A DNA stretch of 64,000 nt from Legionella sp. PATHC035 (GTDB lineage Bacteria; Pseudomonadota; Gammaproteobacteria; Legionellales; Legionellaceae): assembly GCF_026191115.1 (NCBI RefSeq), contig NZ_JAPHOT010000001.1, positions 2,051,501 to 2,115,500 on the forward strand, written 5' to 3'. A program made the position numbers and the translations under genes. Each line of letters opens with the position of its first letter. The first letter of the stretch is position 1. The notes below the pieces were generated by a model. It saw only the letters and a program-made list of their open reading frames with translations. It was not told the origin of the DNA and made no database searches. Below, in pieces: positions 27,323-36,462 of the stretch.

Positions 27323-27352
27323 AAACCCATACATACGCTATGGGTTTTTTTT
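27323..27352 (+). terminator. Rho-independent terminator after MOMP copy 3
   Basis: Perfect 9-bp arms AAACCCATA/TATGGGTTT (27323-27331, 27339-27347) followed by a T tract. Confidence 0.9.
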
Positions 27353-27479
27353 ATACAAATCATTGAGTTGCAAAATTTAGGCAAATTTGTGAAAAATAAG
27401 CTAGCCACTCCTTGTTTCCCAAGATATAATTTTCTGCCCTATCCGATGTGGAAGTAAAAATAATGAACAGGAGTACCGC

Positions 27480-29081
27480 ATGCAGTATAAAAAAATCCTA
27501 TTGGCTCTAGTCTGTTTGTCATCGCCACTCTATGCGGAACATGATCAACAGTTGCAGCGTCAAATTGCTCGTTTGCAAAAACAAGCAGAACAACTTCAAA
27601 CTCAATTAAATGCCTTACAAAAGGAACTTGTTTCAAATAAACGGACCCATTCAACTCCTACGAATAAAAAGGCAAAGAAACAAGAACCTGCTTCTCCTAA
27701 AAAGCATGGAAAGAAACATGAGCATCATAATGCTCATCAAGATCAAATGATAAAATATCATTCATCAACCTTATCAGTGCATACTCCCGTAGAGCATCCA
27801 GAATCAATAGGATTTTACCCAACAGCCTTAGTCGCGGACAATCGTGTTGTCACCTACATTGCAGGAACGCCCGTAGTCGCATCACCCTATTTAGGGGATA
27901 GACCTGCGTTTGATGGCTCTGACTATATTGTAAATATTTCGAGTATCAACCGCGACATTCGCTTGATGCAACAACGTCGAAGATTATATAGGGCTTATCA
28001 AAACATGGGATATCCAATCCCTGAAAGACCAATCATTGCGCTTAGTGGTAAAGCCGAACCTGTAGGCATGATCAACAGTAATTATGTTGGAGGTACTAAT
28101 GTTGATTTAACTCTAGGATCAAGTGAGCTGGATGTTGCGGCTGCATTAAACCAAAATGTTGAGGCTTATATTGCGATAGCCTATGATGCTAGTCCCCCTG
28201 AGGTTGGCCCAAGAATTAATAACTCTGCATTTAACTTAAATATGGGCTTTGTGAATATTGGTAATCTGGATAGAACTCCCTTCTATTTTACTGCAGGGCA
28301 GTTGTATGTTCCTTTTGGGCGTTATTCCAGCTCGATGATCAGCTCTCCATTAACTTTGGATATGGCACGCACGAAAACAAGACCTTTTATCCTCGGTTAT
28401 AAATCACAAGAAGATACAGGGCCATTTGTTGCGACTTACATCTATCGAAGCGACACCACGACTGGAAGGGCAGGTGTAGGTGGGGTGAATGCGGGATATT
28501 CCTATGCATTTAACGAAATTCATGGTGAGGTGGGCGCAAGCTACATCAGTTCGATTAATGATGCAGCCGGAATGCAAAATACCGCCGCCAACCCAGGAAC
28601 TTTCGGTGGTTTTGGTTCCTTGCTTAATGGAAATGAAGCAGTACGTAAAACCCAAGCAGTTGATGTGTACGGTAACTTAGCATTTGACCGCTTTAACTTT
28701 GCAGCTGAATGGGTTGGTGCAGTCGAAGCATTCAGGGCCCAAGATTTAAGCTTTAATGGTCGTGGTGCGCAACCGCAGGCATTACAAACTGAAATTGATA
28801 TGACATTTAGAGCTTTTCACAGACCTTCTTCCATAGGGGTTGGTTATCAATGGACTAAAGACGCACTGGCTTTAAATCTCCCGGAACAACGTTTTATCGG
28901 AGTATTTAATATTTCTATTTGGAAAGATACTGTAGAAAGCATCGAATACCGACATGAAATAGATTATGGGAAAAATCAATTTGCTAATGGTGCAGCACCT
29001 CCAGGACTTGTAAATGCACCTACACTTGGCACAGGTGGCACGGCGGATACTGTTTCGGCTCAGATTGGAGTTTATTTCTAA
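27480..29081 (+). CDS. LbtU-family siderophore porin-like outer membrane protein
   Basis: 533 aa. Signal peptide (LLALVCLSSPLYA), a periplasmic coiled coil at ~18-50 (QQLQRQIARLQKQAEQLQTQ), a Lys/His-rich linker at ~60-95 (KKHGKKHEHHNAHQDQ), then a beta-barrel ending in QIGVYF. This order matches LbtU, the TonB-independent legiobactin receptor, and related DUF3573 proteins. The histidine-rich linker suggests metal binding but that is inference. I see no clear Fur box upstream. It could be the LbtU paralogue rather than the receptor itself. Confidence 0.7.
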   Translation: MQYKKILLALVCLSSPLYAEHDQQLQRQIARLQKQAEQLQTQLNALQKELVSNKRTHSTPTNKKAKKQEPASPKKHGKKHEHHNAHQDQMIKYHSSTLSVHTPVEHPESIGFYPTALVADNRVVTYIAGTPVVASPYLGDRPAFDGSDYIVNISSINRDIRLMQQRRRLYRAYQNMGYPIPERPIIALSGKAEPVGMINSNYVGGTNVDLTLGSSELDVAAALNQNVEAYIAIAYDASPPEVGPRINNSAFNLNMGFVNIGNLDRTPFYFTAGQLYVPFGRYSSSMISSPLTLDMARTKTRPFILGYKSQEDTGPFVATYIYRSDTTTGRAGVGGVNAGYSYAFNEIHGEVGASYISSINDAAGMQNTAANPGTFGGFGSLLNGNEAVRKTQAVDVYGNLAFDRFNFAAEWVGAVEAFRAQDLSFNGRGAQPQALQTEIDMTFRAFHRPSSIGVGYQWTKDALALNLPEQRFIGVFNISIWKDTVESIEYRHEIDYGKNQFANGAAPPGLVNAPTLGTGGTADTVSAQIGVYF

Positions 29082-29114
29082 AAATCTATCCACCTAAAAA
29101 GGGTAAGCAGTACT

Positions 29115-29190
29115 GTAGGTTGGGCCTTGGCCCAACAAAAAGTCTTTAGCGAATTGCGTTAAAGGATTTTGGACCAAAGCCCAACCTACT
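29115..29190. repeat. Palindromic repeat, family A, complete unit
   Basis: Outer perfect arms GTAGGTTGGG (29115-29124) and CCCAACCTAC (29180-29189). Inside, TTGGGCC-TT-GGCCCAA (29120-29135) forms a perfect 7-bp hairpin. It follows the LbtU-like gene and may terminate it. Confidence 0.75.
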
Positions 29191-29320
29191 CATACAGGCT
29201 ACGATATTTCATCACAAGCAATCTTAGGATAGTCGTGTTGCGTGCAAGGCATGCCGCAATAGAGAGCACAAACTGTGCTATCTTTTATCATATACGGGAT
29301 ATTTCATAAAGGAAAGGAGC

Positions 29321-30676
29321 ATGTGTAAATCGTACAACATGCCAAGGTCCAGACGCGCAGCCTCTGGTATCATGACCTTCATATTCCAGCTCACTGTGTT
29401 AGCTATTTTATTCATCTATTCCTCTGCGTACGCATCTAAAGTGATTGAACTCAATATTAAAGGGCCAATTGGCCCGGCTACTGTAGACTATGTGGTGCGT
29501 ACTATTGATACAGCACAACAAGCAGATTTAATCCTGATCACCCTTGATACTCCCGGCGGGCTTGATGAAGCAATGCGGTCGATAATTCAAAAATTTTTAT
29601 CATCCAAGATTCCCATTGTAACTTATGTGAGTCCAAATGGTGCGCGTGCGGCGAGTGCAGGAACCTATTTGCTTTATGCCAGCACTTTGGCCGCTATGGC
29701 ACCAGGAACACAATTGGGAGCAGCAAGCCCAGTCAATATAGACGCAACTGGTTTTAGCAGTGAGACGTCCAATAAGCAAACAACCATGGATAAAAAAATG
29801 ACTAATGATGCCGTGGCAACAATACGCTCATTGGCGCAACTTAGAGGGAGAAATCCAGACTTTGCCCAAAACGCAGTTAAGAATGCAGAGACATTAACCG
29901 CTACTGAAGCGTTAAAAGAAGGGGTCATTAACTTCATTGCAACGAATGAACAAGACTTACTGACCCAGTTAAATGGTGTATCAGTAATGCAAAACAATCA
30001 AACCATCAAGCTCAATACCAGCAACCCACAGATTCAGCGAATTGAGCCTGATTGGCGTACCCGATTTTTATCGATCATTACTGATCCGACTGTGGCATAT
30101 TTGCTGTTGTTACTGGGGATATATGGTATTTTTTTTGAATTGGTTAATCCAGGACATTTATTACCCGGCGTAATTGGTGTGATATCAATGTGTATTGCAC
30201 TTTATGCATTCCAACTATTACCGATAAATTATGCGGGTTTTTTTCTTATGGTATTAGGAGTAGGGTTTATCATCGCGGAGGCATTCATTCCGGCGTACGG
30301 ATCTTTAGGCGGCGGCGGGACAATTGCATTTATTATCGGTTCTATCATGTTACTGGATACCAATAATGCGTGGTACCACATCGCTTGGTCTGCAATAGCG
30401 GCTATGGTGTTAGTGAATATCCTGCTTTTTGTGATTTTGCTCGGTATGGCAATAAAAGCCAGACGGCAAAGTGTAAAACATGGTTTAGGCGTATTAATAG
30501 GAGCTAAGGGACGCACACTTGGCGACATTAATCTGGAAGGACAAGCAATAATTCATGGAGAAATTTGGAGCGTTCGTTCAAAAAAATTTATTGCTAGCAA
30601 CCAATCAATAAAAGTCATTGCAACTTCGGGTCTTGTATTGGAAATCGAAGAAGATGCAGCGAATCAAGGAGGGTAA
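29321..30676 (+). CDS. NfeD-type membrane serine protease (ClpP-class, long form)
   Basis: 451 aa. Signal/anchor segment, then a ClpP-crotonase-fold protease domain at ~45-235 with [10 protein letters not shown] and the Ser-containing [17 protein letters not shown]. Four or five transmembrane helices span ~265-400. A C-terminal OB-fold NfeD domain runs ~400-451. A strong AAGGAG site precedes the ATG. Long NfeD proteins cleave stomatin-like partners, and a slipin gene follows 2 bp downstream, forming the classic nfeD-slipin operon for membrane quality control. Confidence 0.9.
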   Translation: MCKSYNMPRSRRAASGIMTFIFQLTVLAILFIYSSAYASKVIELNIKGPIGPATVDYVVRTIDTAQQADLILITLDTPGGLDEAMRSIIQKFLSSKIPIVTYVSPNGARAASAGTYLLYASTLAAMAPGTQLGAASPVNIDATGFSSETSNKQTTMDKKMTNDAVATIRSLAQLRGRNPDFAQNAVKNAETLTATEALKEGVINFIATNEQDLLTQLNGVSVMQNNQTIKLNTSNPQIQRIEPDWRTRFLSIITDPTVAYLLLLLGIYGIFFELVNPGHLLPGVIGVISMCIALYAFQLLPINYAGFFLMVLGVGFIIAEAFIPAYGSLGGGGTIAFIIGSIMLLDTNNAWYHIAWSAIAAMVLVNILLFVILLGMAIKARRQSVKHGLGVLIGAKGRTLGDINLEGQAIIHGEIWSVRSKKFIASNQSIKVIATSGLVLEIEEDAANQGG

Positions 30677-30678
30677 AA

Positions 30679-31434
30679 ATGGGACCTTTTTTAACGGTAG
30701 TCTTAGTGCTGATCCTGCTGCTTTTAATATCAGCGGTCAAAGTATTTAGAGAATATGAACGAGGTGTCGTGTTTATGCTAGGCCGCTTTTGGCGCGTTAA
30801 AGGACCTGGTTTAGTCCTTATTATTCCGGTAATCCAACAAGTAGTACGAGTTGACTTACGGACCATTGTCATGGATGTTCCGAGCCAAGACGTTATATCG
30901 AAAGATAACGTTTCTGTCAGGGTTAACGCCGTCTTATACTTTCGGGTAGTGGCACCAGAAAATGCAATTATCCAGGTAGAAAATTATTATGAAGCAACCA
31001 GTCAATTGGCACAAACGACACTCCGGTCCGTACTGGGGCAACATGAACTGGATGAAATGCTTTCCGAGCGTGAGCAATTAAATAGTGACGTCCAAAAAAT
31101 ATTGGATGCCCAAACAGACAACTGGGGTATTAAGGTGTCTAATGTCGAAATTAAGCGCGTTGATTTGGATGAAAGTATGGTCCGCGCAATTGCCAGACAG
31201 GCGGAAGCAGAACGTGAGCGACGTGCTAAAGTGATTCATGCCGAAGGAGAGTTGCAAGCCTCCGCAAAATTATTAGAAGCGTCACAAGTATTGGCACAGC
31301 AACCACAAGCGATGCAGTTACGTTATTTGCAGACATTAGCCGCTATAGCAGGCAATAACAACTCAACAATTGTGTTCCCAATGCCGATGGAGCTGGGTGA
31401 TATTTTGTCCAATATGGCATCAAGAAAACCATAA
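30679..31434 (+). CDS. Slipin (stomatin/SPFH family) membrane protein
   Basis: 251 aa. One N-terminal membrane segment, then a Band 7/SPFH domain ([41 protein letters not shown]) and a helical region with [22 protein letters not shown], typical of slipins. Slipins form oligomeric membrane microdomains. It starts 2 bp after the NfeD protease stop and is the expected partner or substrate of that protease. Confidence 0.93.
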   Translation: MGPFLTVVLVLILLLLISAVKVFREYERGVVFMLGRFWRVKGPGLVLIIPVIQQVVRVDLRTIVMDVPSQDVISKDNVSVRVNAVLYFRVVAPENAIIQVENYYEATSQLAQTTLRSVLGQHELDEMLSEREQLNSDVQKILDAQTDNWGIKVSNVEIKRVDLDESMVRAIARQAEAERERRAKVIHAEGELQASAKLLEASQVLAQQPQAMQLRYLQTLAAIAGNNNSTIVFPMPMELGDILSNMASRKP

Positions 31435-31448
31435 CTTAAATTAGGACT

Positions 31449-31500
31449 ATAGCCTGGGTGATCGCAAAGTCATGCCTGAGTTTAGCGGCGCTTCACCCGG
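31449..31500. repeat. GCCTGGGT...ACCCGGC repeat, family B fragment
   Basis: AGCCTGGGTGATCGCAAAG and CGCTTCACCCGGCAAC form an imperfect palindrome of the dispersed family B type, between convergent genes. Confidence 0.5.
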
Positions 31501-31544
31501 CAACCACCTTACATGCCTCGAATGCAGTATATTTTTTGGGGAGG

Positions 31545-32492
31545 TTAATAAACTCGTCGCGGTTTTAATTTAAAGGCAATCAGAGTCAGAATACTGATTG
31601 TTGGGAGCAGAATTATGTATGAGAGTATTTCAATTATTTTAAATAAAGACTTTTTTTTCCCTTCTGCTAGGGCATAACGGCGACTAAATTTTTCAAATAA
31701 TGGCCAATCGCAAATTCTAAAACCATTCGGTGATTTGTACCCCATAAAAAAGTAACCCGTAAAATATCCGTAAAACTGAAAGAATTTTCGAGGGTAAAAA
31801 ATATAGGTGGCCGCAGCGGAGGCCTCAAGATAGGTCGTGTAATGCCAACAATTTTTAGGCATAAACAGCATATCTCCTCGTTCGAGCGTGATGTTATACC
31901 CTTCTGCCTGGTTTAATCGAGGAAATTGTTTCGATAATAAATCCCATGGCTGGCCAAATTCCAACAAACTGTCACCAACGTAAGGAAGTTTATAAATAAA
32001 GTGGCTTTGATCTTGAGTGAATAATAACACTTGTTTTTTGCCACTTAAGCATAGATGGAGATTACAACAATGCTCCCTATCAAAGTGTATTTCAGTATGT
32101 GCCCCTCTGCCGCCAAAAAAATAAACAACTTTTAGCTTCTTATTGAAATATCTTGGCCGAAGTGGAATTTTTTGCCAAAGAGGTACATGTCGTTCTATCG
32201 CTTTAGAGTGCATCGGAAAAGTCTGGCCAAAAATTCGATACGGCATATTCTTTTTAATTTCGGACATGACCGTAGTATAATCGCCGCTATTATAAGATTT
32301 CCAACTATCATTTTCATAAGTATCATAGGTTATTATACCTTCAAGAAGGTTTTCAAAATAATCTATAGAAAACTTGTCGGTAAAATTTTTTATTTTTATT
32401 AAAATGGGTTCTTTTGAGCGATAAATGAGATGCTTAATGTATTCTTCATGACCATATTCGTACTCAACTTCTTGTATTTTTTTTATTTTCAT
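31545..32492 (-). CDS. Cupin_8/JmjC-like putative Fe(II)/2-oxoglutarate oxygenase with C-terminal membrane segment
   Basis: 315 aa. The double-stranded beta-helix core shows the metal triad H136-x-D138 (HTEIHFDRE) and H217 in ERGDMLFMPKNCWHYTT, as in JmjC-type hydroxylases. A hydrophobic segment near 285-305 could anchor it. It overlaps the upstream methyltransferase gene by 4 bp, so the two are coupled. The AT-rich sequence contrasts with the neighbours and suggests acquisition. Target unknown: protein hydroxylase or a tailoring enzyme are both possible. Confidence 0.72.
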   Translation of the reverse strand: MKIKKIQEVEYEYGHEEYIKHLIYRSKEPILIKIKNFTDKFSIDYFENLLEGIITYDTYENDSWKSYNSGDYTTVMSEIKKNMPYRIFGQTFPMHSKAIERHVPLWQKIPLRPRYFNKKLKVVYFFGGRGAHTEIHFDREHCCNLHLCLSGKKQVLLFTQDQSHFIYKLPYVGDSLLEFGQPWDLLSKQFPRLNQAEGYNITLERGDMLFMPKNCWHYTTYLEASAAATYIFYPRKFFQFYGYFTGYFFMGYKSPNGFRICDWPLFEKFSRRYALAEGKKKSLFKIIEILSYIILLPTISILTLIAFKLKPRRVY

Positions 32493-33463
32493 CGCTTAAC
32501 CTTTTGAATAAGATAATAAAAATAATACTTTTTACCCCAGAATTTTTCTTTGCGGGCGTATTTTGCAACGTAGTTAAGCGCAGGGTTTTTAAATCTGATT
32601 TTCCACCATGGAAGAAATATTAATCCACAGACCGCAGCAATAGTTGGCAGTTCGGCCATAAATTTGCCCATGTCATCCCCAACAATAGACAAGGCTTGCC
32701 TATAAAATCCTTCTTCATTGACAATTAAACGTTGATAAAGAGACGCCTGTACTTGCTTGGTAATATTGGTTTTTTGAATTATTTTTAATTTGCCGCTGTT
32801 TTTAATAAATTGTTCTAATTTGTTGGATTGATCTTTAATTTTAAAATAATGATCTGCATAACAAAAAAAACCACCTAAAGACAAGACGCGTTCAACTTCC
32901 GAAAAAAAGTCGTCAATTCGAGGATAAAGATGAGAGCTTTCAAGATTGGTAACAATATCAAAGCATTCATTTCCTAAAGGCAGATTTTCCGCATCGGACT
33001 GAATATAGTTCACTTTATCTTGCTCATAAAAATGTCGATTGGAATTGATTACCAATCGGTTAACCAAATCGACACCTAATGCATAGTTAGTTTTTAATAA
33101 TTGAGAACTTGCTTTAAGACCAAGACCATTACCACTCCCTATCTCAAGCAATCTTTTATTAAAAAATTGAGCTTTTATTAATGGCCTAATCAGGGTATAA
33201 AGAAGCAGTTGTGAATAAATATCTTGTACCTCAGATATTTTAGAAAAATCAAAATTTAGTTCTTTATATTCGTCATGGATTTGTTTGTCCCATAAACCTA
33301 AGTTCAAAAATACTTTATTATGATGTAATTGACCGAAAGTGTTATAACTGTCTTGAATCAGTTTTTTAATTAATTTAATTTCTGAGAGATCGAGGTAATG
33401 ATGTCTCATTACGAAGCCAATTTGCCTGGCCGCATGGCTATAACTAGGGGTTTCTTCATCCAT
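32489..33463 (-). CDS. Class I SAM-dependent methyltransferase
   Basis: 324 aa. Motif I RLLEIGSGNGLGLKAS begins near 104 (E107-IGSGNG); NLESSHLYPRIDDFFSEVERVLSLGGFFCYAD gives motifs post-II and III. The FLNLGLWDK element near 52-60 is typical of small-molecule/lipid methyltransferases of the tocopherol-sterol-phthiotriol kind. The C-terminal ~120 residues are lineage-specific and basic. First gene of a two-gene AT-rich unit with the JmjC-like protein. Substrate unknown. Confidence 0.75.
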   Translation of the reverse strand: MDEETPSYSHAARQIGFVMRHHYLDLSEIKLIKKLIQDSYNTFGQLHHNKVFLNLGLWDKQIHDEYKELNFDFSKISEVQDIYSQLLLYTLIRPLIKAQFFNKRLLEIGSGNGLGLKASSQLLKTNYALGVDLVNRLVINSNRHFYEQDKVNYIQSDAENLPLGNECFDIVTNLESSHLYPRIDDFFSEVERVLSLGGFFCYADHYFKIKDQSNKLEQFIKNSGKLKIIQKTNITKQVQASLYQRLIVNEEGFYRQALSIVGDDMGKFMAELPTIAAVCGLIFLPWWKIRFKNPALNYVAKYARKEKFWGKKYYFYYLIQKVKR

Positions 33464-33631
33464 TGGTATCTAGTAATTATTTAACTTATATATCAAGTAT
33501 AAACGATTTTATTGAAGAGAAAGTATTTAATAGAAAGTCATGAATCTTTTGGGGCAATATAAATACAATCTTTCGTTTATTCTGCTTTTATGATAGAACA
33601 CTCATTTTGAAGCATTTAAGAGGTTTTTACT

Positions 33632-34198
33632 GTGTCGATCAAATCAGATAGATGGATAGAAAAAATGGCGCTTGAGCATGGAATGATATCTCCATTTCAG
33701 CCCGGACAAGTGCGTGAAAATGAAAATGGAAGAATTATTTCCTACGGTGTGTCCAGCTATGGATACGATGTTCGTTGTGCTAATGAATTTAAAATTTTTA
33801 CTAATATTAATTCTGCTATTGTGGATCCTAAAGCGTTTGATGAAAACAGTTTTGTGGATGTGCAATCGGATGTATGCATCATTCCGCCTAACTCGTTCGC
33901 ATTGGCGAGGACGGTTGAGTATTTTCGAATTCCCCGTAATGTCTTGACCATTTGCCTGGGCAAATCAACGTATGCACGTTGTGGAATTATCGTTAACGTG
34001 ACGCCTTTAGAGCCGGAATGGGAGGGACACGTCACTTTGGAATTTTCAAATACTACTACCTTGCCTGCCAAGATTTATGCTCATGAAGGCGTAGCACAAA
34101 TGTTATTTTTGGAGGCCACAGAAGTGTGTGCTGTTTCATATCGCGATCGTGGCGGCAAATACCAAGGACAAACGGGCGTTACTCTACCTCGGACTTAA
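33632..34198 (+). CDS. dcd: dCTP deaminase
   Basis: 188 aa with a GTG start (homologues begin MSIKSDRWI). Family motifs: [49 protein letters not shown] with the catalytic Glu, and the C-terminal [14 protein letters not shown] that closes over the triphosphate. It deaminates dCTP to dUTP for thymidylate synthesis. Monocistronic. Confidence 0.95.
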   Translation: MSIKSDRWIEKMALEHGMISPFQPGQVRENENGRIISYGVSSYGYDVRCANEFKIFTNINSAIVDPKAFDENSFVDVQSDVCIIPPNSFALARTVEYFRIPRNVLTICLGKSTYARCGIIVNVTPLEPEWEGHVTLEFSNTTTLPAKIYAHEGVAQMLFLEATEVCAVSYRDRGGKYQGQTGVTLPRT

Positions 34199-34313
34199 GG
34201 ATACGCTATTCTGAGGATAGTCAGGATCTCCAGTATGGAACATGAGTAGGATGACCAGATGCTGAAATCAGGAGATCGCTCATCCTAAACGCCTCAGGAT
34301 GATGATGTTTGGT

Positions 34314-34376
34314 GTCGCCCCGCAAAACCCGGGTAAGGTCTGCGTCCTTCCCCGGGGCTATACCTGGAGGCCATAG
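34314..34376. repeat. Family B repeat fragment (ACCCGGGTAAGG...CCCCGGGGC...CCTGGAGGC)
   Basis: GC-rich imperfect palindrome with ACCCGGG and CCCCGGGG cores ending in ACCTGGAGGCC, the family B end sequence. Lies between convergent dcd and ihfB. Confidence 0.55.
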
Positions 34377-34396
34377 CGAGCAAGAATCAAATTCAC

Positions 34397-34708
34397 CTAT
34401 TCTTCATCAGGTAATTTATATTTATCGCGTGAGGCATCAACGCGCTCACGTAATTCTTTTCCTGGTTTAAAGTGAGGACTGTATTTCGCTTTAGTCACAA
34501 CTTTTTCACCCGTTTTGGGATTATGGGCATTGCGTGGAGGTCTATAATGGAGAGAAAAGCTGCCAAAACCCCGAATTTCTATTCTTTGGTTTTTAATGAG
34601 TGCCTCACTCATTAATTCCAATATCTTATTGATACCATCAGCAACTTGCTTTTCAGTAAGATGCGTCATTCGAGCAGCGATTTGTTCAATGAGTTCCGAT
34701 TTGATCAT
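34397..34708 (-). CDS. ihfB: Integration host factor beta subunit
   Basis: 103 aa from the ATG at 34708, preceded by GAGGTG; a GTG two codons upstream is less likely. [21 protein letters not shown] and [27 protein letters not shown], with the DNA-intercalating proline in RPPRNAHNP, are IHF-beta type. The tail is longer and more charged than in E. coli ([15 protein letters not shown]). It bends DNA; in Legionella IHF affects life-cycle differentiation and effector expression. Confidence 0.93.
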   Translation of the reverse strand: MIKSELIEQIAARMTHLTEKQVADGINKILELMSEALIKNQRIEIRGFGSFSLHYRPPRNAHNPKTGEKVVTKAKYSPHFKPGKELRERVDASRDKYKLPDEE

Positions 34709-34806
34709 ACCCACCTCGTGTTGTCGCGTGTTTCAAAGTCTGCTACCAATACAGATTAGGTGCTGACAATTGTCCCTTGTTTTATTAGTATAGACCGGGA
34801 AAAAAA

Positions 34807-35568
34807 TTATTCAATATTTTCAAGACAGTTAGTCGCGGTAGTTTTTCTAGAGTGAATGTAGGCAAAAACAACCCCCCAACTCATTTCAACTTTAGTACGT
34901 TTTGTCAACGTAAAATGGGTAGAGGATAATGCCTTGCTGGTGGTAATGATCGTTTTAAGATGCGATAAATGATCAAGCTTAGCGCAGAGCTTTTCCCATA
35001 GAGGCCCAAAAAAAGCAGTAGAATTGATAAAGACAAGCGTTGCCTCGTTTAAATTCACTTCAAGAAAATCACCTAAAATAAATTTAATTTTTTTGGCCTG
35101 TATTGCATAATTGGCTATGTGTGCTAATTGCTCGGCTTGTTTGCATGCTACAGAATAGAGTTCGGGAAACAATTCAATCCCTACGCTTTTGCATACAGGG
35201 AAGACCATACTACAGGCCAGTACTGCTTTACCTGTTCCTGAGCCTAAATCATAGAATACCGTATTTTCATCGGGCCTAGTTAGGGATAAGAGAGCGATGA
35301 ACGATGAAAATTCGATTTCTCCGTAGGCATATTCCATTGCATCGTTTGTTTGACGTGCATTCTGTGAGAGCATGAACCCATTGACATTGGTGTAGAGTTG
35401 ATGAAACACTTGGGCGTGTCTTTGTAAATTTAATGATTTTTGCCAGCGAATTACATGGAATTGCCTTCTTCGGAGCCGCACGTGAATGAGCAGGGTAAAA
35501 AGTACGAGAAGTAAGCAAAAAAAATAGGGTATCCAGTGGTTCAAAATAATCCTTGAATTAGGTGCCAT
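34807..35568 (-). CDS. Membrane-anchored DOT1-like SAM methyltransferase
   Basis: 253 aa. One N-terminal transmembrane helix (~11-30) followed by basic residues, then a SAM domain. The elements line up with the DOT1 fold in order: AYGEIEF (82-87; DOT1 has VYGE), VFYDLGSGTGKAVL (104-117; FVDLGSGVGQVVL), VGIELF (129-134), ILGDFLE (164-170), VFINSTAFFG (179-188; VNNFAFG) and TTSKAL. DOT1 methylates histone H3 lysine 79 in eukaryotes; the substrate of this bacterial protein is unknown. Monocistronic. Confidence 0.68.
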   Translation of the reverse strand: MAPNSRIILNHWIPYFFCLLLVLFTLLIHVRLRRRQFHVIRWQKSLNLQRHAQVFHQLYTNVNGFMLSQNARQTNDAMEYAYGEIEFSSFIALLSLTRPDENTVFYDLGSGTGKAVLACSMVFPVCKSVGIELFPELYSVACKQAEQLAHIANYAIQAKKIKFILGDFLEVNLNEATLVFINSTAFFGPLWEKLCAKLDHLSHLKTIITTSKALSSTHFTLTKRTKVEMSWGVVFAYIHSRKTTATNCLENIE

Positions 35569-35931
35569 TCCAAATTAGGCATTGTTAATACACCTGGTTT
35601 ATTTCGTTTTCTAATGCATTTCCTATGGAAGTACGCCGCTTTGATAGAAAAAGATTATCAAGGATGTACGGAACTTTCCTTTAGGTAGTTTGCCGAAATT
35701 TCATAAAAACGCAAAGTATAAAAAACATTAATCACTGTCTTATTATTGTCTAATCGAGTAAAATTACAGCATCTAGTATAGAATTATATTGTTAAGTATA
35801 ATTTTATTACTATAATTTTGTTTTATAAAAGTGAGCACCATTTTAAATTTATGTTCATGAGTTTTGTAAGTTAATATTTCCTTAATTTTGATTCATTAGA
35901 ATGAAAATATATTGAGGGGTGGGAGAGTATT
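35569..35931. other. AT-rich intergenic region carrying the promoter of the unknown pair
   Basis: 363 bp between divergent genes, very AT-rich. Contains a TATAGAATTATATTG stretch near 35777 and, nearer the gene, the PmrA-box-like repeat annotated separately. No other gene or RNA recognised. Confidence 0.5.
35870..35902 (+). promoter_or_regulatory. PmrA-box-like tandem repeat with -10 upstream of the unknown gene pair
   Basis: GTTAAT (35870-35875), 5 nt, CTTAAT (35881-35886), 10 nt, TAGAAT (35897-35902), 30 bp before the ATG. Two nearly perfect YTTAAT half-sites 11 bp apart are the published PmrA-binding pattern, and in Legionella PmrA controls many Dot/Icm effector genes. Confidence 0.6.
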
Positions 35932-36462
35932 ATGGCGGGTTTTTTTAGTACCAAAGCTTATGTGCATCATGAGCCAAAGCCACGTGCAGAATACAATTTT
36001 ATCAACGTGGGTACCGAACAATTTCATGCTGTTGCGGTGGCGATGATCGATTCGTTACAAAGTACTTCCCAAAGAGGTAATGATGCTACCTTAAAAAAAA
36101 TTTTGGAGCGTTTTTATCTACACTTTCCCAAATACATTAACAACCAACCTTATTTAACACTTCCGGAACGGATGGGGATGTTACTCAATAGTTCTCGTAA
36201 GTCAGAATTAGTAGAGTGTATGGCTTATGTTTTGCGGCAATTGGCAGTGGACGAGCTTTATACACATCCTTTGATGTATCGAGAGGTGTTTGATGGATTA
36301 AGTGCGGAAACTCCCAAAAGTTATTTGCGTGATCCCACAGTACAATTACCAGCAAGTGCTTTAAATGCCCTTGCTCAGACACTGGGGATTAGTATTACCT
36401 TATCTTTTAAAGAACTCGGAAAGGAACTGAGAAAAAAAGAAGTATATGATGGAGAAGCATAA
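35932..36462 (+). CDS. Hypothetical protein, candidate Dot/Icm-associated, first gene of a coupled pair
   Basis: 176 aa, not recognised. Soluble, mostly helical. Around 85-110 it reads LLNSSRKSELVECMAYVLRQLAVDEL; the C-terminus is LALAQTLGISITLSFKELGKELRKKE-like and charged. No signal peptide. A strong GGGAGAG site precedes the ATG. It overlaps the next gene by one base (TAATG), and a PmrA-box-like promoter lies just upstream. An effector or effector-linked role is inferred from the promoter, not from homology. Confidence 0.6.
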   Translation: MAGFFSTKAYVHHEPKPRAEYNFINVGTEQFHAVAVAMIDSLQSTSQRGNDATLKKILERFYLHFPKYINNQPYLTLPERMGMLLNSSRKSELVECMAYVLRQLAVDELYTHPLMYREVFDGLSAETPKSYLRDPTVQLPASALNALAQTLGISITLSFKELGKELRKKEVYDGEA

